This document shows positions 52,358 through 60,558 of a stretch of DNA of 64,000 nucleotides, one piece after another. The stretch is from Salinivenus lutea (GTDB taxonomy: Bacteria > Bacteroidota > Rhodothermia > Rhodothermales > Salinibacteraceae): assembly GCA_002894685.1 (NCBI GenBank), contig NCRC01000003.1:62001-126000 (forward strand), read 5' to 3'. The notes under the pieces are model-generated. The model was given only the letters and a program-made list of their open reading frames with translations, did no database searches and was not told the origin of the DNA. How positions within the stretch are numbered: position 1 is the stretch's first letter; each line of letters opens with the position of its first letter. The position numbers were made by a program, and so were the translations under genes.

Positions 52358-53122
52358 ATGGCAGGTTCTACAACGAACGGACGCGCCGACGCGTCTGACA
52401 GCCGCCCTCTCATCGAGGTCACGGATCTAACCAAGCGCTACATGATGGGCTCGCAGGAGGTGTGGGCCCTCGACGGCGTGAGCCTCTCCATTGAGGAGGG
52501 GGAGTACGTGGCCGTGATGGGCCCGTCGGGCTCCGGTAAATCGACCTTTATGAACATGCTCGGGTGCCTCGATACGCCCACGGGGGGCATGTACCACCTC
52601 CGGGGCGAGGACGTGAGCACCTTCTCGGACAACGAACTCGCGGAGATTCGCAACCGGGAGATTGGCTTCGTCTTTCAGACCTTTAATCTACTGCCGCGGG
52701 TGGATTGCCTGCGCAACGCCGAGTTGCCGCTCATCTACTCGGGCATGCCCAAGGCCGAACGACGCGAGCGGGCGGCGGAGGCCCTCCGCAGCGTGGGGCT
52801 GGGCGACCGCCTCGACCACCGGCCGAATGAGCTGAGCGGCGGGCAGCGCCAGCGCGTGGCCACGGCGCGGGCCCTCGTGAACCGCCCCGCCCTCGTCCTG
52901 GCCGACGAGCCGACGGGCAACCTTGACACGGAGACCGGCGACGAAATCATGCGGTTGTTTGAGGCGCTGCACCGGCAGGGCAACACGCTCCTCGTGGTGA
53001 CGCACGAGGAGGAGATTGCCCGCCACGCCCGCCGCATCATCCACCTGCGCGATGGCCGGCTGGAACGGGACGAGACCGTGGAGCGCCCCGTGCTGGCGGA
53101 CGCGGAGATCGCGGTTGAGTAG
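52358..53122 (+). CDS. MacB/LolD-type ABC ATPase
   Basis: A 254-residue ATPase: Walker A GPSGSGKS (55-62), Q-loop in [10 protein letters not shown], signature [16 protein letters not shown], Walker [13 protein letters not shown], switch HEEEIARHA. The [12 protein letters not shown] motif and the [13 protein letters not shown] segment are those of the MacB/LolD subfamily. It energises the two upstream permeases. ATG 52358 is the first Met before the domain. Confidence 0.95.
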   Translation: MAGSTTNGRADASDSRPLIEVTDLTKRYMMGSQEVWALDGVSLSIEEGEYVAVMGPSGSGKSTFMNMLGCLDTPTGGMYHLRGEDVSTFSDNELAEIRNREIGFVFQTFNLLPRVDCLRNAELPLIYSGMPKAERRERAAEALRSVGLGDRLDHRPNELSGGQRQRVATARALVNRPALVLADEPTGNLDTETGDEIMRLFEALHRQGNTLLVVTHEEEIARHARRIIHLRDGRLERDETVERPVLADAEIAVE

Positions 53123-53174
53123 GAAGAGAAGCCCCCTCGTTCCACAGTTCTCCCGAGTCATCCGTCGGACCGGA

Positions 53175-55718
53175 ATGCCACTGCGGACCGCTTCGAACCA
53201 CCGGCTCCTCCTCGTCCTTTCGACGCTTCTGCTGCTCGCGGGCGTCGGGTCGGCCGCCGCCCAGGACGCCGCGAAGACCCTGCGTGGACGCGTGGTGGAC
53301 GCGGAGACGGGCGAGCCGCTGCCCCAGGCCACCCTCCGCATCGCGGACGCGTACCAGGGGACCATCACGAACGACAACGGGCGGTACACGCTTGCGCTCG
53401 ACAGCCTCCCGGCCACGGTCGTCGTGCGCTACGTGGGCTACGGGTCGACCCAGCGTCGCATCACGACCGATACGTCGCCCCGGCAGAGCTTCCGCCTGGC
53501 GCCCACCACCGTGGAGATGGACGAGGTCGTTGTGACGGGCTCGCGGACTCCCGGCGAGTCGATCATGCGGCGCGTCATCGAGCGCAAGCAGGAGTGGTGG
53601 CCCGAGCTGAAGAGCTATTCGGTGGAGGCGTACAACCGCTTCACGCTGGCCAGCGACACGACGATCGCGGCCATTACGGAGAGCCGGACCACGGCCTTCT
53701 GGGACGCGGAGCGCGGGACCCGCGAAGTGGTGCGTGCGCAGCGGGGAACCGCCAACCTCCAATCGTTTGCTGAGGGCGCGCTGCCCGCCGCCGCGACGGT
53801 GCTCAACCTGTACCGCGACAACGTGGAGGTCCTTGGCAACCGGCTGGTCGGCGTTACTCACCCGGAGGCCCTTGACTACTACGACTTTACGCTCGACACC
53901 ACCCGCGCAATCGACGGACAGCGGGCCTTTCGCATTCGGGTAGAGCCGGCCAGTCGCCTCTCGTCCACGTTCCGTGGCACGGTGACCGTCCTCGACAGCA
54001 CCTACGCCCTGCTGGAGGCCCGGCTTCGGCCCACGGCGGCCCTCAGTACGTCGCGCGTGCTGAAGGGCGTGGAGGTCACCTTCGAACAGCAGTTTTCGAA
54101 CTTCGGGGGGCGATACTGGTTGCCGGTCGACTTCCGGGCGCGGCGGCGGCTCGACGTGCAGGTATCCGCGCTGGTTTCGTTCTCGGACGTCAGCATTCGC
54201 CAGGTGAGCCGCCTGAGCGACTACCGCCTCAATGTGCCGGTGCCGGATTCGCTCTACGAAACCGACGAGGAGGAAGCGGTCGTCCGCCCCGGTCGGACGG
54301 GGGAGGGGCCGTCCGTGCCCGGGCTGGCGGCCGATACGCTTCGGGGCGGTGGGCCCTTCGTGCCGTACTCGCGGGCCGAGCGAGCCGCCTACACCCGAAT
54401 CGACAGCACGGACGCGGTCCAGGATGCGTTCGAGCCCGGGGGGCTCGTGGGATGGATGCGGGACCTCGGCATCGGCGGGGACGACGGGGTGAGCTTTGGC
54501 GGCGGCACGGACGAGGACACCGAAGGGGACGCGACGGGGGCCGACACGACGGACGCCGCGGGCGACGAGGAAGCGTCCGCGTTCCTCGAGTTCGACGGCG
54601 CGCTGCCGATCCTCCGCTACAACCGGGTGGAGGGCGGGCACGCGGGCCTGCGACTCGACCTCGGCGTGGGGCCGCTCGACGTGCGGGGGCGCGGCGGGGT
54701 CAACACCGGCCCGTCGGGGCCGACGCAATGGGCCTACGGAGGCGAGGCGCGTGCCCCCGTGGCGGACGGGACGGAGCTGGCGCTGCGCTACCACTACGGC
54801 ATCGACCCGCGCTACCGCGCCCGCTCTCGCATCGCACCGGTTTGGGCGCGCCTCTCCAACAGCCTCTGGGCCCTCGCCGGTGAGCCGGAGTTCTTCGATT
54901 ACGTTGGCGCCGAGCGCCTTCGGTTCACGGTGCGGCAGTCCCTTCAGGAGCCCGACCTGGACCTTGCGCTCCAGCTTCGCAACGAGCGGCACTTCTCGGT
55001 CGCCAAGACCACCGACTACAACGTCTTCGGCCGGGCCCTCCCGCAACCCCCCAACCCGTCCGTCGGGGAGGGCTGGCTGCGGTCGGCGGCCCTCACGGCC
55101 ACGCTGGGGGAGGGGGGGATCCTTGGCGTGACGCCCCTCAACCGCGTGGAGGCCTCGGTCGAGTACAGCAGCCCGGACGTGGCGGCGAGCGACTTCGACT
55201 TTGCCCGGGTCGAGGTGGTGGCCGACGCGCGCATCGAGACCTTCTTCCAGCGCCGCCTCCTCCCGAACACGTTCGACCTGCGGCTCGACGCCGGGGCGTC
55301 GTTCGGCACGCCACCGCTGCAGCGCTTCGGGGTCGTCGAGGCCAGCCCGCTGCCCTACACCCCGTTCGGGGCGCTCCGCACGCTCGACGACCGGCCCTAC
55401 CAGGGGGAGCACCACCTGGCCTTCTTCTGGGAGCACAATTTTCGCACCGTCCCCTTTGAACTGATGGGGTGGACGGCGCCGGCCGACCAGAACATCGAGC
55501 TCATCGTTCATGGGGGGCACGGGCGGACCTGGATTGGGGACGACGCGGAACAGCGACTGGTCCAACGAGGCATCCAACTCCGCACGGCGGACGAAGCCCA
55601 CCACGAACTCGGCCTGTCGGTCAACGGCCTCCTCAACGACACCCTGCGTCTCGATCTCACCAAGCGGCTTGATGCGGGCGGCGCCAGCGTGGGGGTGAGC
55701 CTGCTGCGGTTTCTGTGA
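53175..55718 (+). CDS. DUF5686 outer-membrane protein with carboxypeptidase-like N-domain
   Basis: An 847-residue protein. A signal peptide (1-29, ending GVGSAAAQ) is followed by a CarboxypepD_reg-like beta domain (about 33-115: LRGRVVDAETGEPLPQATLRI, NGRYTLALDS) and EMDEVVVTGSRTPGE. The DUF5686 region follows, with MRRVIERKQEWWPELKSYSVEAYNRF and a long beta-rich C-terminal half likely to be an outer-membrane barrel. An acidic low-complexity insert (DEDTEGDATGADTTDAAGDEE) is typical of halophile proteins. The final residues LLRFL fit a barrel C-terminus. The family is common in Bacteroidota, function unknown. It starts 52 bp after the ABC ATPase gene, so it may be part of the transporter operon. 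Confidence 0.88.
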   Translation: MPLRTASNHRLLLVLSTLLLLAGVGSAAAQDAAKTLRGRVVDAETGEPLPQATLRIADAYQGTITNDNGRYTLALDSLPATVVVRYVGYGSTQRRITTDTSPRQSFRLAPTTVEMDEVVVTGSRTPGESIMRRVIERKQEWWPELKSYSVEAYNRFTLASDTTIAAITESRTTAFWDAERGTREVVRAQRGTANLQSFAEGALPAAATVLNLYRDNVEVLGNRLVGVTHPEALDYYDFTLDTTRAIDGQRAFRIRVEPASRLSSTFRGTVTVLDSTYALLEARLRPTAALSTSRVLKGVEVTFEQQFSNFGGRYWLPVDFRARRRLDVQVSALVSFSDVSIRQVSRLSDYRLNVPVPDSLYETDEEEAVVRPGRTGEGPSVPGLAADTLRGGGPFVPYSRAERAAYTRIDSTDAVQDAFEPGGLVGWMRDLGIGGDDGVSFGGGTDEDTEGDATGADTTDAAGDEEASAFLEFDGALPILRYNRVEGGHAGLRLDLGVGPLDVRGRGGVNTGPSGPTQWAYGGEARAPVADGTELALRYHYGIDPRYRARSRIAPVWARLSNSLWALAGEPEFFDYVGAERLRFTVRQSLQEPDLDLALQLRNERHFSVAKTTDYNVFGRALPQPPNPSVGEGWLRSAALTATLGEGGILGVTPLNRVEASVEYSSPDVAASDFDFARVEVVADARIETFFQRRLLPNTFDLRLDAGASFGTPPLQRFGVVEASPLPYTPFGALRTLDDRPYQGEHHLAFFWEHNFRTVPFELMGWTAPADQNIELIVHGGHGRTWIGDDAEQRLVQRGIQLRTADEAHHELGLSVNGLLNDTLRLDLTKRLDAGGASVGVSLLRFL

Positions 55719-55844
55719 GGCGGAGGCGAGCGGACTCGTTCCGGGCTTTTCCCACGAGGCGGGGCCGGCGACGAATCTCCCGTCCGGGGCGCCGGGTAGC
55801 AAAAGTCACCTCTCTACGCTCATTCTCTGCCCCTGTCCGCGTCC

Positions 55845-57638
55845 ATGCCGGAGGCCTCCGCCCCGTCCGATGATGCTGCGCTCCCTCCCCAGCGGCTCTG
55901 GACCTCGCTGCGGCGGATCTTTCGACTCGGCTGGCCCTACCGCTACCGGCTTCTAGCGGCGCTGGCACTGACGGTGCTGGGGACGAGCGTGGCCCTCGTG
56001 GTGCCCCTGGGCCTCCGTGAGCTGGTCGACGCCGTCTTTCAGGAGGCGAACCGCGGACTGCTCGACCAGCTCACCCTGGCGCTCATTGCGCTGTTTGTGC
56101 TGCGGGCCGCGGCGTCCTTCGGGGGCAACTACCTGCTGGGATGGACGGGCGAACGGGTGGTGGCCGACCTCCGCAAGCGCGTGTACCGCCACCTGCACCG
56201 TCAAAGCCTCCGCTTTTTTAGCAACAGCCGAACGGGCGACCTCACGTCGCGCCTCACCAACGATGTCGGGTCGGTGCGGAGTGCCGTGACCGATGCCCTC
56301 TCGAACCTGCTCACGCAGTCGCTCTCGCTGCTGGGGTCGGTGACGTTGATGGTGGTGCTGAACTGGCGGCTCAGCCTCATCATCTTCCTCGTGGTGCCGG
56401 CGGTGACGGGGTTTGCGGTCTACTTTGGGCGCAAGATTCGGGCGCTGGCGCGGCGCATCCAGGACCGACTGGCCGACACCACCGCCGTGGCCGAGGAGGC
56501 ATTGGCCGCCATCCGGGTGGTGAAGTCGTTTGCGCGGTCGTCGTACGAGGTGGAGCGCTACGACGAGGCGGTGGAGGACCTCTTCGGGACTGCGCGATAT
56601 CGGGTGCTCGTATCGGCCCTCTTCCGGTCGTCGGTCGGGCTGCTTTTCTTTGCCGCGCTGGTGGGCATCTTCTGGTACGGAGGGATCGAGGTGCTGGCGG
56701 GCCGCCTTACGGAGGGAGACCTCGTGGCCTTCATCTTTTACGCCTTCAACATCGCCCGCAGCGTCGGGGGACTCTCTCAGCTCTATTCCACCTTCAACAG
56801 TGCCGCGGGCGCCACCGAGCGCCTCTTCGACCTGCTCGATACGGCGCCGGACCTGCAGGATGCCGCGGACGCCACGGCGCTGCCCCGGATCGAGGGACAC
56901 GTGCAGCTCGACGACGTGACGTTTGCGTATGAGGCGGGGCGGCCGGTCCTGCACAACATTTCGATGGACGTGTCGGCGGGGCAGACGGTGGCCCTGGTCG
57001 GGCCGAGCGGGGCCGGGAAGTCGACCCTGGTGAGCCTGATCCCTCGGTTCTACGATCCGCAATCGGGCCGCATCACCGTCGACGGGCACGACCTGCGCAC
57101 CGTGACGCGACAGTCCCTCCGCGAGCAGATCGCCGCGGTGTCGCAGGAGGTGAACCTCTTCAACGCCACCATCCGCGAGAACATCCGCTACGGGCGGCTC
57201 GATGCCTCGGACGAGGCCATTGAGGAGGCGGCCCGCGCCGCCAACGCGCACGAGTTCATCGTGGACCTGCCCGAGGGGTACGACGCGGAGGTGGGGGAGC
57301 GGGGCGTGAAGCTGAGTGGCGGACAACGCCAGCGCGTGGCCATCGCCCGGGCCCTGCTGCGCGACGCCCGACTGCTGCTCCTCGACGAGGCCACCTCCTC
57401 GCTCGACTCCGCCTCGGAGGCGCTGGTGCAGGAGGCCCTGGAGCGACTCATGGAGGGGCGCACCACCTTCATCATTGCCCACCGGCTCTCGACGGTGCAG
57501 ACCGCCGACCGCCTCTTCGTGCTCGACGCGGGCCGCATTGTGCAGCGCGGAACCCACACCGAACTGATGCAGGCGGAGGGCCTCTATCGCGACCTGGCGT
57601 CCTACCAGTTCCGCGCGCCGAGTGGAGTGGAAGGATGA
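55845..57638 (+). CDS. ABC exporter half-transporter (MsbA-like)
   Basis: A 597-residue fused permease-ATPase. Six membrane helices occupy about 25-310, then the nucleotide-binding domain: Walker A GPSGAGKS (about 386-393), Q-loop [18 protein letters not shown], signature [16 protein letters not shown], Walker [14 protein letters not shown]-loop IIAHRLSTV. Homodimeric MsbA-type exporters move lipid A or other hydrophobic molecules. It follows the DUF5686 gene by 126 bp. Confidence 0.94.
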   Translation: MPEASAPSDDAALPPQRLWTSLRRIFRLGWPYRYRLLAALALTVLGTSVALVVPLGLRELVDAVFQEANRGLLDQLTLALIALFVLRAAASFGGNYLLGWTGERVVADLRKRVYRHLHRQSLRFFSNSRTGDLTSRLTNDVGSVRSAVTDALSNLLTQSLSLLGSVTLMVVLNWRLSLIIFLVVPAVTGFAVYFGRKIRALARRIQDRLADTTAVAEEALAAIRVVKSFARSSYEVERYDEAVEDLFGTARYRVLVSALFRSSVGLLFFAALVGIFWYGGIEVLAGRLTEGDLVAFIFYAFNIARSVGGLSQLYSTFNSAAGATERLFDLLDTAPDLQDAADATALPRIEGHVQLDDVTFAYEAGRPVLHNISMDVSAGQTVALVGPSGAGKSTLVSLIPRFYDPQSGRITVDGHDLRTVTRQSLREQIAAVSQEVNLFNATIRENIRYGRLDASDEAIEEAARAANAHEFIVDLPEGYDAEVGERGVKLSGGQRQRVAIARALLRDARLLLLDEATSSLDSASEALVQEALERLMEGRTTFIIAHRLSTVQTADRLFVLDAGRIVQRGTHTELMQAEGLYRDLASYQFRAPSGVEG

Positions 57639-57884
57639 CCTGAACCGGTTCCAGGGGGAACGATCCAGTTACGGGGGGAGGAGCAGGCAGGAGAAAGTAT
57701 CACGTCGTTACGCAGTATATTTTCAAAAACATATATCCGGAAAAGAACACGTTCGTATGTGGTCCCTCAGGAACCCTCATCGCTTGGTCGAAGTGGGGGG
57801 ACCTACTTCGACTTCAAATGCCTGCCTTCGATGGAAAAGTGAAAGGCACCACTCTCCCCGTCAGTTGAAAGTCAGAGATTAGCG

Positions 57885-58913
57885 ATGGAGCACAAGACCG
57901 GAGCAGCAGAGAATGAGGCGGCCCCCTCCCTGGAGACAAGAGCGGAGCCGACCGCCCGGTTTCCTTCGATCAGAACGTCAAAACACGGAGCCCCCTCCGA
58001 AGGAGCTGCGATCAGCGACCGCTTCGACACCGCGGAGGTGTTCAAGCGCGTCCTCGTTGCTGCGGACGAAGAGATTGGCACCCCGGCCCGGGAGCTCTTT
58101 TTCAGCGGCCTTGCCGCCGGGTTTTCCATCACCCTCACCGTACTTTTGTACTCGACCCTGACGGCGGCCACGAACGGAGATCCCATCCTGGGAGCCATCC
58201 TGTAACCAATCGGCTTCATCTACATTATCCTGGGCGGCTACAATCTGTATACCGAGGACACCCTTCCGCCTGTGGCTCTGGTGCTGGAGCGATTGGCCAG
58301 TTTTCCTGCACTGTTTCGGGTGTGGGGCACTGTACTTACCGCCAACTTTATCGGGGGTGGGTTTGGCGCATTGCTCCTCTCGACGACCGGAGTCCTGTCT
58401 CCCGAAGCGGCCGCGGCCGCCACGGAGATCTCCTTGAAAGGGCTCGAGATTCCCTTCGCGGACCTCTTCTTCAAGGCACTAGTGGCGGGATTCATCGTGG
58501 CCGGGGTCGTCTGGCTCAACTTTACGGCCCGGAGTGTGACGAGCCGTTTTCTGCTGACGTACGCCGCATTCCTGTGCATTCCGCTCGGAAACCTGTACCA
58601 CGTCGTGGTCTCGTTTACCGAACTAACGTACCTAACAATCGGGGGACAGACGGCGTTTGTCCCTGGGTTTTTCGGGTTCGTGGTGCCCGTGATTCTGGGC
58701 AACACTGTGGGCGGCGCCATTCTGGTCACGGTCGTGAACTACTTCCAGACCACCGAGCGGCGCCTGAAGATGGCCCGCGGCGGAGCGCATCGACAGTTGT
58801 CGATGTCCGAGATGCTTTTCGGTGGTCTCGTGGGACGATCCTACGTTCCCGTAAACCAGAGCCATGACCCCGCTGAGGCGGACGGGCTAAACGGAAATCC
58901 CGATCATGGGTAG
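57885..58913 (+). pseudogene. Formate/nitrite-transporter family channel interrupted by TAA
   Basis: Frame 1 opens at ATG 57885: a charged N-terminus, then FDTAEVFKRVLVAADEEIGT and the first membrane helix ELFFSGLAAGFSITLTVLLYSTL. It ends DPILGAIL at a TAA (58203-58205). The same frame continues with PIGFIYIILGGYNLYTEDTL, then PPVALVLERLASFPALFRVWG, AGFIVAGVVWLNF, FLCIPLGNLYHVVVSFTELTYLTIGG and VPVILGNTVGGAILVTVVNYFQTTERR, all typical of FNT-family channels. One base change (TAT or TAC to TAA) explains the break. Without the stop the product would be 342 residues. No start codon with a good context restores the lost helix, so the channel is probably dead unless the TAA is a sequencing error. 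Confidence 0.8.
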
Positions 58914-58988
58914 TTGCAAACGAGGAGTTCCGCTGGGGTCCCCCTTTTCGTTCGAGGAGGCATGCCGAATGATAGCGGAGGCGGACGA

Positions 58989-59468
58989 CTAGATGGACGA
59001 ATCGGTGCCGTTCCGGAGGGACTCAAGGGCGTCCTGCACGTCGTCGCCAATCGGCAGCGACTCGACCCGATCGGTGAGTGCCGCGACGGTGGTGCCCACC
59101 TGCCACGACACCGGCGCGTCGGGGGCGCGGAGCAGGCGCCGGTATAGCAGCAGCGACCGCCCGAAGCAGGCCCCCGCCTTCTCCTCCTCGTCCCGCTCGC
59201 GGTGCGCCTCGCCCTGCACGTTGAGCAGGCGCGCCAGGGTTTGGGCGGCCTCAGGATCGAACCGGGTCCCGTCCTCGCACATGGCCAGGAGGGTCTCGGG
59301 CGGGAGGGTGCGAAGGTCGGCCGCCGTCCCGTCGAGGTGAATGCGGACGGCCTCGTCGATCTGGTCCAACACGGCGTTGGGCCGTCCGGTATCGGCGGCC
59401 GTCACGATTTCCGCGAGGGCCTGCCCCAGTTGGCGAATTTGCCGCATCAGAACGTCGCGCTGAATCAT
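58989..59468 (-). CDS. DUF6483-like protein
   Basis: A 159-residue helical, acidic protein starting MIQRDVLMRQIRQLGQALAEIV, which is very like the opening of DUF6483 proteins. TPR-like helix pairs follow (RFDPEAAQTLARLLNVQGEAHRERDEEEKAGACFGRSLLLYRRLL). Function unknown. It lies 84 bp downstream of the phasin-like gene on the same strand, with a GC hairpin between them, and convergent to the broken channel gene. Confidence 0.68.
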   Translation of the reverse strand: MIQRDVLMRQIRQLGQALAEIVTAADTGRPNAVLDQIDEAVRIHLDGTAADLRTLPPETLLAMCEDGTRFDPEAAQTLARLLNVQGEAHRERDEEEKAGACFGRSLLLYRRLLRAPDAPVSWQVGTTVAALTDRVESLPIGDDVQDALESLRNGTDSSI

Positions 59469-59486
59469 GGGGGAGAGGGGGGAATG

Positions 59487-59528
59487 GGGCCAAACGCGAA
59501 CGGCCCGTCCCCCGAGCGGGGCACGGGC
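59487..59528 (-). terminator. GC-rich hairpin after the phasin-like gene
   Basis: CGGCCCGT and ACGGGCCG (about 59501-59530) enclose an inner CCCC / GGGG stem. It sits between the two reverse-strand genes. There is no long T-run, so termination may be partial. Confidence 0.4.
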
Positions 59529-59552
59529 CGAGATCAGAACCGCAGTGCGTGT

Positions 59553-60215
59553 CTACTCGGCGTCGCTCGCGTCGTAGGAAAAGCTTTCCTGAACGGACCG
59601 GTCCTGCTTGTGCACGACCAGCGTGCTGGGCACGTGCTTCTTCGCAGCGGTGCGGCCGGCACTCACCGCCTCCTTCTTCGTGTCGTGGGTGCTCACCCTG
59701 TCGTCCTCCCCCTCGATGGTAACGGCCCACCCCTCGTCGCTGGGCACCACGTGCAGTACGCGCTCCTCGACGGCCGCCTGCTGGGCGTCGAGCATCTGCG
59801 AGAGGGCCTCCAGCTTCTGCGACAGCTGGCCCACGCGGCGCGACAGGCCGCGGACCTCGTCGCGGGTCGGGACCCCGATGCGCCCGAGCGTGCCGCTGAG
59901 CGTGTCCGATACCACCTTCTCCACGGATTTCGTGGCGTTGTCGAGGCGCTTCGTCACGTCGTCCGCAAAGTCCTCCTGCCGCTCCCGCAGGGTATCGGTC
60001 GCCTCCTCAAACTGGCTCCGGCGCTTCGACTCGTAGCTCTTTCCGCGCTCCACGAGGTTCTGGAAGACCTTGTCTCCTTCCTCTTCGAGCCGCTCCAGGG
60101 CCCCGAGTCCGGCCAGCCACACCTCGCGGGCACGACCCGTCACTTCGTCCGGCAAATGCTTGAGATCAAAGCCCTCGCGGTCCTCCGAGGACATCGTGTT
60201 GTCTTGAGCCGTCAT
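59553..60215 (-). CDS. Phasin-like protein fused to a DUF2188 domain
   Basis: A 220-residue protein. The first 150 residues are helical and amphipathic like phasin/PHA granule-associated proteins (TGRAREVWLAGLGALERLEEEGDKVFQNLVERGKSYES...; GVPTRDEVRGLSRRVGQLSQKLEALSQML, the segment shared with PhaF/PhaI-type proteins). Residues about 155-215 form a separate domain, HVVPSDEGWAVTIEGED...STHDTKKEAVSAGRTAAKKHVPSTLVVHKQDRSVQE, which fits DUF2188. The phasin part would coat polyhydroxyalkanoate granules; the DUF2188 part has no known role. ATG 60215 is supported by GGAGG 6 nt upstream. The upstream region holds two palindromes. Confidence 0.78.
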   Translation of the reverse strand: MTAQDNTMSSEDREGFDLKHLPDEVTGRAREVWLAGLGALERLEEEGDKVFQNLVERGKSYESKRRSQFEEATDTLRERQEDFADDVTKRLDNATKSVEKVVSDTLSGTLGRIGVPTRDEVRGLSRRVGQLSQKLEALSQMLDAQQAAVEERVLHVVPSDEGWAVTIEGEDDRVSTHDTKKEAVSAGRTAAKKHVPSTLVVHKQDRSVQESFSYDASDAE

Positions 60216-60558
60216 GTCGGTCCTCCGTTCATTAATCCGTGATGATAGGAGACAGTCGGGACACAAACCGACTCGTTGCATCCACACCATCTTCAATAAC
60301 GCACTGCGTCATCGGTTCCCGGTTTGCGTGACGCATTGCGTTATCGCGCTGGATTCACGATCATTTCGAATCGTCAGGGGCGGGACCCGGGCCGAGGCCG
60401 ATCGGTCTGGGCGTGGTGATGGCGGCGTGCCATTCTGTCAGTACAGAAATCGATGGTATGCTTTTCGATCGGGTACACACATGCGTAACACTCTTCCTCG
60501 CTGCGGCCGTGTGCGGGCCCGGCGATTCACTACCGTTGCTCGACTACGACCCTGAGAT
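60216..60558. other. Divergent regulatory region of phasin-like gene and clpB
   Basis: 343 bp between divergent genes with no coding frame I can support. Its left half carries the paired palindromes at 60296-60344. I see no CIRCE element or recognisable heat-shock promoter for clpB. Confidence 0.45.
60296..60344. promoter_or_regulatory. Twin palindromic operators ACGCAnTGCGT
   Basis: ACGCACTGCGT (60299-60309) and ACGCATTGCGT (60331-60341) are each palindromic, with centres 32 bp apart, about three helical turns. With flanks they form a 16-bp inverted repeat, ATAACGCACTGCGTCA (60296-60311) against TGACGCATTGCGTTAT (60329-60344), 15 of 16 positions complementary. They lie about 80-130 bp upstream of the phasin-like gene and 215 bp upstream of clpB. 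Confidence 0.65.

Noticed and set aside
58203..58205. Programmed readthrough or recoding at the TAA in the channel gene
   Set aside because: TAA is not used for selenocysteine (TGA) or pyrrolysine (TAG) insertion, and no frameshift element is visible; mutation or error is simpler.
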